From positions 1 through 64,000 of the forward strand of contig NZ_CYGY02000007.1 in the NCBI RefSeq assembly GCF_900007165.1: a stretch of 64,000 nucleotides of DNA, in the 5' to 3' direction. Every line of letters starts with the position of its first letter. The stretch's first letter is position 1. A program made the position numbers and the translations under genes. The notes under the pieces are model-generated. The model saw only the letters and a list, made by a program, of their open reading frames with translations, did not search any database and was not told the DNA's origin. Source of the DNA: Paraburkholderia piptadeniae (lineage in GTDB: Bacteria > Pseudomonadota > Gammaproteobacteria > Burkholderiales > Burkholderiaceae). Below, piece after piece: positions 42,701-50,531 of this stretch.

Positions 42701-43984
42701 ATGCAAACGAATCTCGACTCTCACGCGAAAGCGCTGCCCGACGCCGCGGAAGCGGAAAGCATCTTGCGTTCGTGCGTGCATTGCGGCTTCTGCAATGCGA
42801 CGTGCCCGACGTATCAACTGCTCGGCAACGAACTCGACGGGCCGCGCGGGCGCATCTATCTGATCAAGCAACTGCTCGAAGGCGAGCCCGTCAGCGATAA
42901 GACGCAACTGCATCTCGACCGCTGCCTCACGTGCCGCAATTGCGAAACGACGTGTCCATCGGGCGTCACGTATCACCGGCTGCTCGACATCGGACGCGCG
43001 GAACTGGAGCGCCGCGTCGAGCGGCCTGTCGGCGAACGGATGACGCGCAAGGGCCTGCGCGCGGTGATTCCGCGACCCGCCGTGTTCGATGCGCTGCTCA
43101 AGACGGGGCGCGCGGTGCGGCCGCTGTTGCCCGCCGCCGTGCAGGCAAAGATTCCAACGCGCGGCGCCGTGCCCGCAAAGCCGCGCCCGGCGCCGCGTCA
43201 CGCGAGGCGCGTACTGATGCTCGAGGGCTGCGTGCAGCCGTCGCTGTCGCCGAATACGAACGCGGCGGCGGCGCGCGTGCTCGACCGGCTCGGCATCAGC
43301 GTGACGCCCATCAGCGAAGCGGGCTGCTGCGGCGCCACCGACTATCATCTGAACGCGCAGGACGCGGGCCTCGACCGCGCGCGCCGCAACATCGACGCAT
43401 GGTGGCCGGCGATCGAAGCAGGCGCCGAAGCGATCGTGCAGACGGCGAGCGGCTGCGGCGCGTTCGTGAAGGAATACGGACACCTGCTGCGCAACGATAC
43501 CGTCTACGCCGCGAAGGCAGCGCGCGTGAGCGCGCTTGCGCTCGATCTCGTCGAAGTGCTGGCGGCCGAGCCGCTCGACGCTTTGCAGCCCGCCGACGAT
43601 GCGATGGCGGCGCGCATCGCGTTTCACTGTCCTTGCACGCTGCAGCATGCGCAAAAGCTCGGCGGCTCGGTGGAAAGCGTGCTCACGCGGCTCGGCTTCG
43701 ATCTCTCCGCTGTGCCCGACGCGCATCTGTGCTGCGGATCGGCGGGCACGTATTCGATCACGCAGCCCGAGCTCGCGCAGAAGCTGCGCGACAACAAAAT
43801 GGCCGCGCTCGAAAGCGGACAGCCGGACGTCATCGCGACGGCGAACATCGGCTGCCAGATGCATCTGGATGGCGCGGGCAGAACGCGTGTGCGTCACTGG
43901 ATCGAGCTGGTCGAGGAAGCGTTGGATGCATCGAATGCGCAGGCGCGTTCGACGCGCAGAAGCGCAGCGGCCGAGCCTGCGTGA
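42701..43984 (+). CDS. glcF: Glycolate oxidase iron-sulfur subunit GlcF
   Basis: A 427-residue protein with two 4Fe-4S ferredoxin motifs: Cys25, 28, 31, 35 (CVHCGFCNATCP) and Cys75, 78, 81, 85 (CLTCRNCETTCP). Two CCG domains follow (EAGCCGATDYHLN and LCCGSAGTYSITQ), the usual electron-transfer cysteine-rich domains. It connects the flavin subunits to the quinone pool. It begins 13 bp after glcE. The C-terminal tail is arginine-rich and variable. The gene is convergent with hipA. Confidence 0.95.
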   Translation: MQTNLDSHAKALPDAAEAESILRSCVHCGFCNATCPTYQLLGNELDGPRGRIYLIKQLLEGEPVSDKTQLHLDRCLTCRNCETTCPSGVTYHRLLDIGRAELERRVERPVGERMTRKGLRAVIPRPAVFDALLKTGRAVRPLLPAAVQAKIPTRGAVPAKPRPAPRHARRVLMLEGCVQPSLSPNTNAAAARVLDRLGISVTPISEAGCCGATDYHLNAQDAGLDRARRNIDAWWPAIEAGAEAIVQTASGCGAFVKEYGHLLRNDTVYAAKAARVSALALDLVEVLAAEPLDALQPADDAMAARIAFHCPCTLQHAQKLGGSVESVLTRLGFDLSAVPDAHLCCGSAGTYSITQPELAQKLRDNKMAALESGQPDVIATANIGCQMHLDGAGRTRVRHWIELVEEALDASNAQARSTRRSAAAEPA

Positions 43985-44007
43985 AAAGCGCTTGACGCAC
44001 AGGCCGC

Positions 44008-45351
44008 TCAGATGCCCGGCGGCATCGCGGCGAGCCGCTCGGCCGAAGCGCGCAGTCCGCCGAAGATGCGCTCCGCGACGCGCGCCGGGAAACCGTCGGG
44101 CAGCGTGGCGGCGACCTTGTCGATGGCGGCGGGCGTGTCTTCGATCAGCCTGCCGATCAGCGCTTCGACGTCAGTGCCGTAGAAGCAGCGCGATGCCATC
44201 GCGTTGAAATTGCGGCGCTGGATGTCCTTCATCAGGTAGTGCCGGTTCTTGCCCGCGACGGCCATCGCGAGCTTCGCCTTGTGCCAGGACCACTGATTGC
44301 CGGCGTCGCCTTCGACGGGCCAGATCGACATGATGTCGTATAGCGGCGTGAGCGCGTAGCGCCCGCCCGGCAACAGATGCACGCTGAAGTTCTTCGCGTG
44401 GCCATCCGGCGCGGCGAGCATCCAGAACAGAATCTGCGTGGTGAGGAACGTCGCCAGATCGGCGTCGGGCCGCTCCGACTGGCGCAGCACGGCAGCGATG
44501 TCGACCATGCCGGGGCCGCCGTCCGCTTCGTACCGCTGATGCGACGGCTTGCCGAGCACCTGGCAAAAATCCTCTTGCGGCAGCCGCAAGATCCATTGTC
44601 CCGCAGGATGCAGCCGGCGATCGAAGCGCTCGACGGCCAGCACCTTCTGCTCGCCGAACGTCAGGATCTCGGCATTCGGCACGGGCAATCCGAACGCCCT
44701 GAAGAGTGCGAGACACAGCCATTCGTTTTCGACGGACGTCGTCCAGTCCGCCTTCTTGTTGCCGACGAGTCCCAGCGGCAGCTTGAAGATGTGCGTGGTC
44801 GGCGTCGCGCCGTGCGGGCGCATCCACTTTCCGTCGTGCCGTAGAAACGCCGTCTTTTCCTGCGCGCCCGCGAGCGAGATGCGAAAGTCGTCGTGGTCGC
44901 CGCCCGCGCCCGGGCCGCCCGATGCGACGGTGCGCGCGAGCGTCTGCTCGATCTCTTCGTCCGACATCGGCGTGCCGTCGATGCGGTCGTACCCTTCCGG
45001 CTGCGCGTCTTCCGGAAGCAGTTGCGCCGCGCCCACGCAGTCGCGTCCGATGGCTTCGAGCAGATCGAAGGCATCGGTGGTGGCCGTCCTGAAGCGGGTC
45101 GCGAGGCGCCGCCGGATAGGCTCGCTGTCGGGCAGCAGGTTGTCGAAGTAGTTGCGCACGCGCTCGCCGCGCAACGGCGCATCGTCGATGCCGAACGGCA
45201 GCGACAGCGACAGCGGCCGCCCGGCGGACGAGGTCATCCAGCCGCGGTCGTACTGAAGCTCCATGTCGCCGCGCGACGGAATGCGCCACGTGCCGACCCG
45301 CAGCCCGTTGGTCCACACCGACAGCGCGCGCGCGTGAGACGGGCGGCCCAT
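44008..45351 (-). CDS. hipA: HipA-family serine/threonine kinase toxin
   Basis: A 447-residue kinase. N-terminal HipA domain: LSVWTNGLRVGTWRIP, then PFGIDDAPLRGERVRNYFDNLLPD. The ATP-binding part includes RISLAGAQEKTAFL and THIFKLP. The catalytic loop is APDGHAKNFSVHLL and the metal-binding Asp is in LYDIMS. HipA phosphorylates glutamyl-tRNA synthetase in Escherichia coli and causes persistence. The start at 45351 lies 2 bp after hipB, so translation is coupled. All catalytic motifs are intact. The upstream open frame to 45669 is a shadow of hipB. Confidence 0.93.
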   Translation of the reverse strand: MGRPSHARALSVWTNGLRVGTWRIPSRGDMELQYDRGWMTSSAGRPLSLSLPFGIDDAPLRGERVRNYFDNLLPDSEPIRRRLATRFRTATTDAFDLLEAIGRDCVGAAQLLPEDAQPEGYDRIDGTPMSDEEIEQTLARTVASGGPGAGGDHDDFRISLAGAQEKTAFLRHDGKWMRPHGATPTTHIFKLPLGLVGNKKADWTTSVENEWLCLALFRAFGLPVPNAEILTFGEQKVLAVERFDRRLHPAGQWILRLPQEDFCQVLGKPSHQRYEADGGPGMVDIAAVLRQSERPDADLATFLTTQILFWMLAAPDGHAKNFSVHLLPGGRYALTPLYDIMSIWPVEGDAGNQWSWHKAKLAMAVAGKNRHYLMKDIQRRNFNAMASRCFYGTDVEALIGRLIEDTPAAIDKVAATLPDGFPARVAERIFGGLRASAERLAAMPPGI

Positions 45352-45353
45352 GG

Positions 45354-45602
45354 CTACCAGCCTTCCTTCGACGGCTCTGCACGCGTGGGCCGCGTCTGCA
45401 CGGCCAGTTCGAGGCCGTACATTGCCAGCAATGTGAAAAGTTGCGCGGTTGTGATCGAGTCGGGATTGAGCTCCATCGCCGACAGCCGGCTCTGGCTCAA
45501 GCCCACGCGCGACGCCGCCTGGGCCTGCGAAAGCCCCTTCGCGCGCCGGGCGGTGCGAAGGATCAGGCCAAGCTGGTGCGGAGTGATCAGCGTGCGTTTC
45601 AT
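45354..45602 (-). CDS. hipB: HipB-family XRE antitoxin
   Basis: An 82-residue helix-turn-helix protein: LGLILRTARRAKGLSQAQAASRVGLSQSRLSAMELNPDSI fits the XRE fold. It should bind HipA and repress the operon. The C-terminal tail (LELAVQTRPTRAEPSKEGW) ends with the Trp often seen in HipB for HipA contact. It is the first gene of the pair. A palindrome lies just upstream at 45620-45636. Confidence 0.92.
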   Translation of the reverse strand: MKRTLITPHQLGLILRTARRAKGLSQAQAASRVGLSQSRLSAMELNPDSITTAQLFTLLAMYGLELAVQTRPTRAEPSKEGW

Positions 45603-45619
45603 CGAGGCGGCTTGCGGGA

Positions 45620-45636
45620 TACCTGTATGGCAGGTA
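45620..45636. promoter_or_regulatory. Probable HipB operator
   Basis: TACCTG-TATGG-CAGGTA is an inverted repeat 18 bp upstream of hipB. Related ACGGGTAA strings occur at about 45655 and 45709. A HipB site is expected here, but the sequence differs from the TATCC-type operator of Escherichia coli. Confidence 0.6.
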
Positions 45637-45722
45637 AGTGCATTTTACTCGCAAAACGGGTAATTGCAAGATAGCTGCGATACGGATAAATGGCGATTAA
45701 CTGTTTTACGGGTAACGTGTAG

Positions 45723-45959
45723 TCATCGTCGCGATTCACTGGGTGCGTCCACGCGTCTGGTGAGGGTGATGTCAGATACTTTGCATCCCAAGAACGCTGC
45801 AATCGATGAGAGTGTGTCGAGGGACGGACGGGTTCCATCCGAGTTCTAGCAGAGAGATATATTGGCTCGAGAGTCCGATGCATCAGCGAATGCGACTTGA
45901 CTGAGCCCTTTCTGCTCTCGCCTAAGCCGAATGACGTCGCCGACCGGGAGACTTGCCAT
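45723..45959 (-). pseudogene. XRE-family regulator, broken by two frameshifts
   Basis: From ATG 45959 the frame reads MASLPVGDVIRLRREQKGLS and QVAFADAS, a clear XRE helix-turn-helix. It then needs a shift to continue as GLSSQYISLLELG, and another to read LDTLSSIAAFLGCKVSDI up to the stop at 45723. All three pieces align to one intact regulator of about 75 residues. Two separate indels make translation of the full protein impossible. It lies beside hipBA and next to AT-rich sequence, suggesting decay of an accessory region. Confidence 0.75.
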
Positions 45960-46051
45960 GAACGTTACGCCCAAATCCGAGAGTTTCACGGATCAATGCG
46001 TATCGTTCTACAAACTATATTTATAGTTAATAGATTTTTTGACTATTTATT

Positions 46052-46423
46052 TTGAAAAATCTCCCGAATCGAGTACGACCCCAGAAGGTTCAACTAGCTC
46101 AATTGCTTCGCGAATCTCTTCCAGTATTAAATCAACATGGAGGATCGTTCGCACTGAAATCAGCTTCTGAAACGTTGCCATCTCTCGATGAGTGGGCCCT
46201 TTCAACTGACCGTTTCCTCACTGGCCGGTCGCGACGATCGCCATTCGAGGAACTCTCGACTTTGGGAGAAAGTTACGATCACGAATTCGACAGATCACTA
46301 TTATCGATATGCGATCCTAATTGTTCGTTGACGGCGGGTGAATCAGTCTCGCAGTTGGCGCGCGACTACGGGACGACTCACCAGACAATCATGCGGATCC
46401 GGGAAAATGGGCACTCCGTCTGA
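46052..46423 (+). pseudogene. Recombinase/resolvase C-terminal fragment
   Basis: The last 30 codons (AGESVSQLARDYGTTHQTIM and RIRENG) match the C-terminal helix-turn-helix of serine recombinases (resolvase/invertase type). No catalytic domain precedes it; the first 90 codons, opened by TTG, look unrelated and AT-richer than the window. I take this as a truncated recombinase end within a degraded mobile element. It could also be a small DNA-binding protein. Confidence 0.45.
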
Positions 46424-46502
46424 TGAGGCATCCTACCATTAAAGACCGGGGCGATCCGACGCTCGCCTGTCGACTAACAGCAAAAAATTTTCAAGCATCG
46501 GC

Positions 46503-46850
46503 TTACTCTGCGACGCTAGCCAGCGTGGCGGCACGAATGAGCCGTGTCTCCTGTGCCGTGATCAGATGGCCCGATGCCTTGAGATAGGCTGGGAAATCCG
46601 GATGCGTATCGCGTGCAAGGCACCGTCGTTCGTAGTCCGCCAGATTGTCATACCCCCAAAGGTGGGTGAACTGGTTCTGCGTCCCGACCAGACTTGTCCA
46701 AAAGCCGAGCGGATGTCCAAGCGTCTCGAGCAGGATCGGCATGGCGAGCCTGTCAAACACCTCGAGAAACTCAGGCATCTTGCGCAGCGCGATAGTGTAG
46801 ACGCGGAAATCCACGAGGGGCTTTGCCAGATACATTGGGCGGATGCTCAT
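46503..46850 (-). CDS. NIPSNAP-family protein
   Basis: A 115-residue protein with the NIPSNAP dimeric alpha-beta fold marks: DFRVYTIALRKMPEFLEVFDRLAMPIL near the start, then LGFWTSLVGTQNQFTHLWGYDNLADYERR. Bacterial NIPSNAP proteins occur in catabolic clusters, often of unclear role. The ATG at 46850 overlaps the stop of the FAD enzyme gene by four bases, so the two are cotranslated. GAAGG lies upstream. It is the last gene of the SDR/flavoprotein operon. Confidence 0.85.
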   Translation of the reverse strand: MSIRPMYLAKPLVDFRVYTIALRKMPEFLEVFDRLAMPILLETLGHPLGFWTSLVGTQNQFTHLWGYDNLADYERRCLARDTHPDFPAYLKASGHLITAQETRLIRAATLASVAE

Positions 46851-48568
46851 GCGTGTACCTTCTCTTTGCAAGTCATGGCTTTGGTGGCGATGGCGTTACC
46901 GGTGACATAGCCGAAAGTCATATTGGGCCCATGGGTGATGCCGGCGCCCGGATAGTTGCCGCCCATCACGCTGCGCCGGTCATTGCCGACCGCGTAAAGG
47001 CCCGCAATCTCCCTGCCGTCGGCGCGCAGTACCTCGCCGGTGACGCTAGTGCTGAGGCCGTCGAACGTGCCCAGATCGCCCATCACCACCTTCACCGCAT
47101 AGAAGGGGCCGGTCGCGATCGGCGCAACGCAAGGATTGGGCTTATTGTCCGGATCGGCGAGATAACGGTTGAACGATGTGCGACCGCGACGGAACGCCGG
47201 GTCTTCTCCGCGCCCGGCATCGAGGTTGTAGGCATGGACCGTCATCTCGAGCGCATCAGGAACAATCCCGCAATTGCGCGCCAGCTCGGCGATGGTCTCG
47301 CCCTTGATGAGGTAGCCTTTGCGTAACAACGGCCCCACCGGCATCGGCGCGGGCTTGGCATAGCCCAGGCCATACTTGCCCAGCGCCACCTTATCGCAGA
47401 TCAGCCACATTGCCGTCTCCCGCTCACCCTCGCAGGCGCGGATCAGCGCCGAGCCAACATCGTGGTAGGAGTTCGATTCATTGGTGAAGCGCTGACCGCT
47501 CCGCAGCACGCCGATCACGCCGGGCTTATAGCGGTCGAGCAGGTGCGGGAATACGCCCGTGCGTCCCTTGCCGAAGGGCACCTTTGAGACAGGCATCCAG
47601 GCCGACGCGTCGGGGAAGCCGAGCTTAACGGCACCACCCACCTTCTCCGCCATGGTCAGCCCATCGCCCGTATTGCCGACGGGCGTCGGCGAGAGATGCT
47701 CACCCCCACGCTTCACATGCGGATAGACCTGCGCGATACGCTTGAGATCGTGCGGGAAGCCGCCGCAAGCCAGCACGACGCCGTGCCGGGCGGTGACGCG
47801 AAGGTCACCGTCCGCTGCGCTCGCGCGCACACCGACCACCTTGCCGCTCTCGCTCAACAGTTCCTTCACGGGCGTCGAAGTGAGGATCGGAATGTCGATC
47901 GCCAGCGCCGACTTCGCGAGCCTCGCAGCGAGCGCGTTGCCGCTCGTTACGTTGATCCCCCGCCGGTAAAGCGCCAGCTCCTTGATGTGCGTAGCCAGAC
48001 GCCGGGCCACGTAGAAGAACGAAACAATGGACTTGGTCGCGCGGAAGAAGTGCTTGAGGTCCGCGTTCGAGGAATTGAACATCATTCCCATGAAGGTGAT
48101 CGTCTCGAGCGGCGCCTTGAGGCGTTGCATGTCCTTGCCCAGCCCGCGAATATCATAGGGCGCGGCGAGGATCGAGCGGCCGATGTCGACACCGCCGGGC
48201 GCATCCGGGTGATAGTCCGGATAGAGCGTGGGCACGAACTTCATCTCGGTCTCTCGCTCGAAGAACTCGACCATTCTCGGCCCGTTCTCGATAAAGCATT
48301 GGACCGCGGCGGCATCGTAATTAGTGCCCGTCTCGCTCATCATGTATTCGCGCACGCGCTCGACGGCGTCGGCCGGGTTCTGCTGTCGGCCATACTTGCT
48401 CAGCGGAATCCACAAGACCCCGCCCGACAGCGCGGTGGTACCACCGAACACGGGCTCCTTTTCGAGCACGATGACATCGAGGCCGCGCTTGCGTGCAGTG
48501 ATCGCGGTGGCGAGGCCCGCAGCACCCGATCCAACCACGACCAGATCACAAGTGATCTCATTGGTCAT
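46847..48568 (-). CDS. FAD-dependent dehydrogenase, 3-ketosteroid-delta1-dehydrogenase-like
   Basis: A 573-residue flavoprotein. The N-terminal FAD site is DLVVVGSGAAGLATAITARK with EKEPVFGGTTALSGG; the second FAD contact is GIAG-like GLYAVGNDRRSVMGGNYPGAG followed by ITHGPNMTFGYVTGNAIA. The family holds KstD, 3-oxo-5alpha-steroid dehydrogenases and fumarate reductase-like enzymes, which desaturate ring ketones or reduce enoyl groups. Its substrate here is probably a cyclic ketone made by the adjacent P450 and SDR, but this is inference. It starts 34 bp downstream of the SDR gene. Confidence 0.88.
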   Translation of the reverse strand: MTNEITCDLVVVGSGAAGLATAITARKRGLDVIVLEKEPVFGGTTALSGGVLWIPLSKYGRQQNPADAVERVREYMMSETGTNYDAAAVQCFIENGPRMVEFFERETEMKFVPTLYPDYHPDAPGGVDIGRSILAAPYDIRGLGKDMQRLKAPLETITFMGMMFNSSNADLKHFFRATKSIVSFFYVARRLATHIKELALYRRGINVTSGNALAARLAKSALAIDIPILTSTPVKELLSESGKVVGVRASAADGDLRVTARHGVVLACGGFPHDLKRIAQVYPHVKRGGEHLSPTPVGNTGDGLTMAEKVGGAVKLGFPDASAWMPVSKVPFGKGRTGVFPHLLDRYKPGVIGVLRSGQRFTNESNSYHDVGSALIRACEGERETAMWLICDKVALGKYGLGYAKPAPMPVGPLLRKGYLIKGETIAELARNCGIVPDALEMTVHAYNLDAGRGEDPAFRRGRTSFNRYLADPDNKPNPCVAPIATGPFYAVKVVMGDLGTFDGLSTSVTGEVLRADGREIAGLYAVGNDRRSVMGGNYPGAGITHGPNMTFGYVTGNAIATKAMTCKEKVHA

Positions 48569-48602
48569 ATCCAGTCTCCTTGTCGTTATGGTGTGACGGT
48601 GT

Positions 48603-49448
48603 TCACGCGGCCGGGGTGGCGTTGAAACCGGGGCGCGGGACCATGTCCATCAGCATGCAATCGAGCCCGCCGTCGACGAGCACCTCCGCGCCATTGACGT
48701 AGGCAGCCAGATCAGAGGCGAGGAAGAGGGCCGGGCCGGCGAGGTCCTCCGGCTCGCCGATGCGGCGGCTCGCGGTCGCGGCGGCACGGCGAGCCTCGAA
48801 GCCGGGCTCCTCGTAGAACTTCGCGGACAGCGCGGTGCGGATCATGCCGGGCAGCACGCAGTTGCTGCGCACCCCGCGTGGGCCCCATTCCGCCGCCAAC
48901 TGCCGCGAAAGCAGCAGCACGCCCGCCTTGCTCGGGCTATAGGAACCGCTATTGGTCTGCGGATTGAGCGCCGCAATCGAGGCAACGTGGACGATACTGC
49001 CCTTGCCCGCCGCCAGCATGTCGCGCCCAAAGGCTCGAGCACACAGAAGATAGCCGGTCAGGTTCACGGCGATGGCCTGGTTCCAGTCCTCGATCGAGAC
49101 CGTCTCGAGAGGTCCGGCGCGCAGAAGCCCTGCATTGTTGACGAGCACGCTGGCGGGCCCGAGCGCTGCGCGAACCTCGGCGGCAGCTGCGGCAACCGAG
49201 GCTTCGTCCGACACGTCGCAGCCGATCGCCTGCGCCATCGCACCGGCCTTCCGAAGTTCGGCGGCGACAGCTTCAGCGCCGGCAAGATTCCGATCCACGA
49301 GCGCCACATGCGCTCCGACATCGGCGAAAGCGCGCGCGATGCCCTCACCAATGCCGCTACCCGCGCCCGTGACCACGCAGACCTTGCCGCCCAGGTTCAG
49401 CCCGTAGGGGGTCGAGGCAGCTGCGCGATTTTCGAGTTCCTGTCCCAT
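48603..49448 (-). CDS. Short-chain dehydrogenase/reductase
   Basis: A 281-residue SDR. NAD(P) binding is by VVTGAGSGIGEGIARAF (about 25-41). NNAG is present (VLVNNAGLL). The catalytic Ser-Tyr-Lys are in HVASIAALN and GSYSPSKAG. It likely oxidises an alcohol made by the P450 to a ketone for the flavoprotein. AAGGTGA lies before the ATG at 49448. The promoter region, shared with the divergent araC gene, carries the two-part GGACA operator at 49534-49571. It is the first gene of the three-gene operon. Confidence 0.9.
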   Translation of the reverse strand: MGQELENRAAASTPYGLNLGGKVCVVTGAGSGIGEGIARAFADVGAHVALVDRNLAGAEAVAAELRKAGAMAQAIGCDVSDEASVAAAAAEVRAALGPASVLVNNAGLLRAGPLETVSIEDWNQAIAVNLTGYLLCARAFGRDMLAAGKGSIVHVASIAALNPQTNSGSYSPSKAGVLLLSRQLAAEWGPRGVRSNCVLPGMIRTALSAKFYEEPGFEARRAAATASRRIGEPEDLAGPALFLASDLAAYVNGAEVLVDGGLDCMLMDMVPRPGFNATPAA

Positions 49449-49533
49449 GTAGTTCACCTTCCTAATATTTTCCACGCGATTACGCTTTCTGAAATCTGCA
49501 TCGCCATTGAACGCCTCAAGCGCCTATGGAACA

Positions 49534-49571
49534 ATGGACAGAGCTCACATATGACAGGACATAACGTGCAT
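49534..49571. promoter_or_regulatory. Two-part AraC operator between SDR and araC genes
   Basis: ATGGACAGAG (49534-49543), a 13-nt spacer, and GGACATAACGTGCAT (49557-49571). GGACA recurs at a 21-bp distance, two helical turns, as for AraC-family direct repeats. The same element, including spacer length, precedes the P450 fusion. It ends 1 bp before the araC start. Confidence 0.85.
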
Positions 49572-49572
49572 C

Positions 49573-50505
49573 ATGGCCCATGACCAACAGCGCCGCCGGA
49601 CCGTTCTGCATTTCGCGCTCTATGGCGCGGAAGCCGACCAATCCTGGGTCGACATGGTCCATTACGAACGCATTCCCCTGCGTGCCGGCCGTTTCGACTT
49701 CGACATCAAGCCGCACGTCCACGATGCGCTGATCCAGGTGCTCTACGTCACCGCCGGGGGCGGCGAGACCTTCATCGACGGCAAGACCTGGGCAGTCGAA
49801 GCGCCATGCCTGATCGTCGTGCCCGCGCGCTCGGTCCATGGCTTTCACTTCCGGAGCGACATCGACGGTCACGTCATCACCGCCGCGCAGTCTGCGCTGG
49901 AATCGCTGGCGATGACGGCCGCGCCCGAGCTGCTGGAATTCATCCGCACGCCGACGGTGCTGTCGATCGACCCCGACGTCGAGCGCGGCACTCCTCTGGA
50001 CACCCTGTTTGAGTCGATCGGGCACGAGGCGGAGAGCCATGAGCGCTGGCAGTTCACCGCAGGCGCAGCACTGACGATCACCCTGTTCGTCAAGATCGGG
50101 CGCCTCAGCGAGAGCGCCCGGCTTTCAGCCAGTTCCGAGCAGCGGACAATGGCCGCGCGGATCGAGCGATTCCGCGCCCTGCTCGACCGCCATTGCCGCG
50201 AGCGGCGGCCGGTCGCCAGCTATGCCGACGAGATGGGCGTAACGACCGGCCAGCTCTCCCGCATCTGCCGCGCCACCTTCGGGGTCTCGGCAATCGAGGC
50301 AATCGACGCACGCTCGATCCACGAGGCCAAGCGGCTGCTCGGCTATTCGACGCTCAGCGTGAAGCAGATCGCCAGTGAACTGGGCTTTCAGGACGAGGCC
50401 TATTTCGGTCGCTTCTTCCGCAAGCAGACGGGACTCCGGCCAACCGAATACCGCTCTGCGGCCCACGATCGATCCTTGCCACCCGCAAAGGGAGGAACGG
50501 GCTGA
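49573..50505 (+). CDS. AraC-family regulator of the P450 cluster
   Basis: A 310-residue regulator. The cupin-like effector domain includes HVHDALIQVLYVTAGGGETF, VVPARSVHGFHF and GHVITAAQSALESL. The DNA-binding part has two helix-turn-helix motifs (SYADEMGVTTGQLSRICRAT and LSVKQIASELGFQDEAYFGR, then FFRKQTGLRPTEYR). It aligns throughout with the second AraC protein (55450-56343) of the 4-hydroxybenzoate genes, so the effector may be an aromatic acid. Its own start follows the operator at 49534 and it is divergent from the SDR operon. The same operator is repeated upstream of the P450 fusion. Confidence 0.92.
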   Translation: MAHDQQRRRTVLHFALYGAEADQSWVDMVHYERIPLRAGRFDFDIKPHVHDALIQVLYVTAGGGETFIDGKTWAVEAPCLIVVPARSVHGFHFRSDIDGHVITAAQSALESLAMTAAPELLEFIRTPTVLSIDPDVERGTPLDTLFESIGHEAESHERWQFTAGAALTITLFVKIGRLSESARLSASSEQRTMAARIERFRALLDRHCRERRPVASYADEMGVTTGQLSRICRATFGVSAIEAIDARSIHEAKRLLGYSTLSVKQIASELGFQDEAYFGRFFRKQTGLRPTEYRSAAHDRSLPPAKGGTG

Positions 50506-50531
50506 CTCGACCTCGCCCCCCCTCATCCGGT

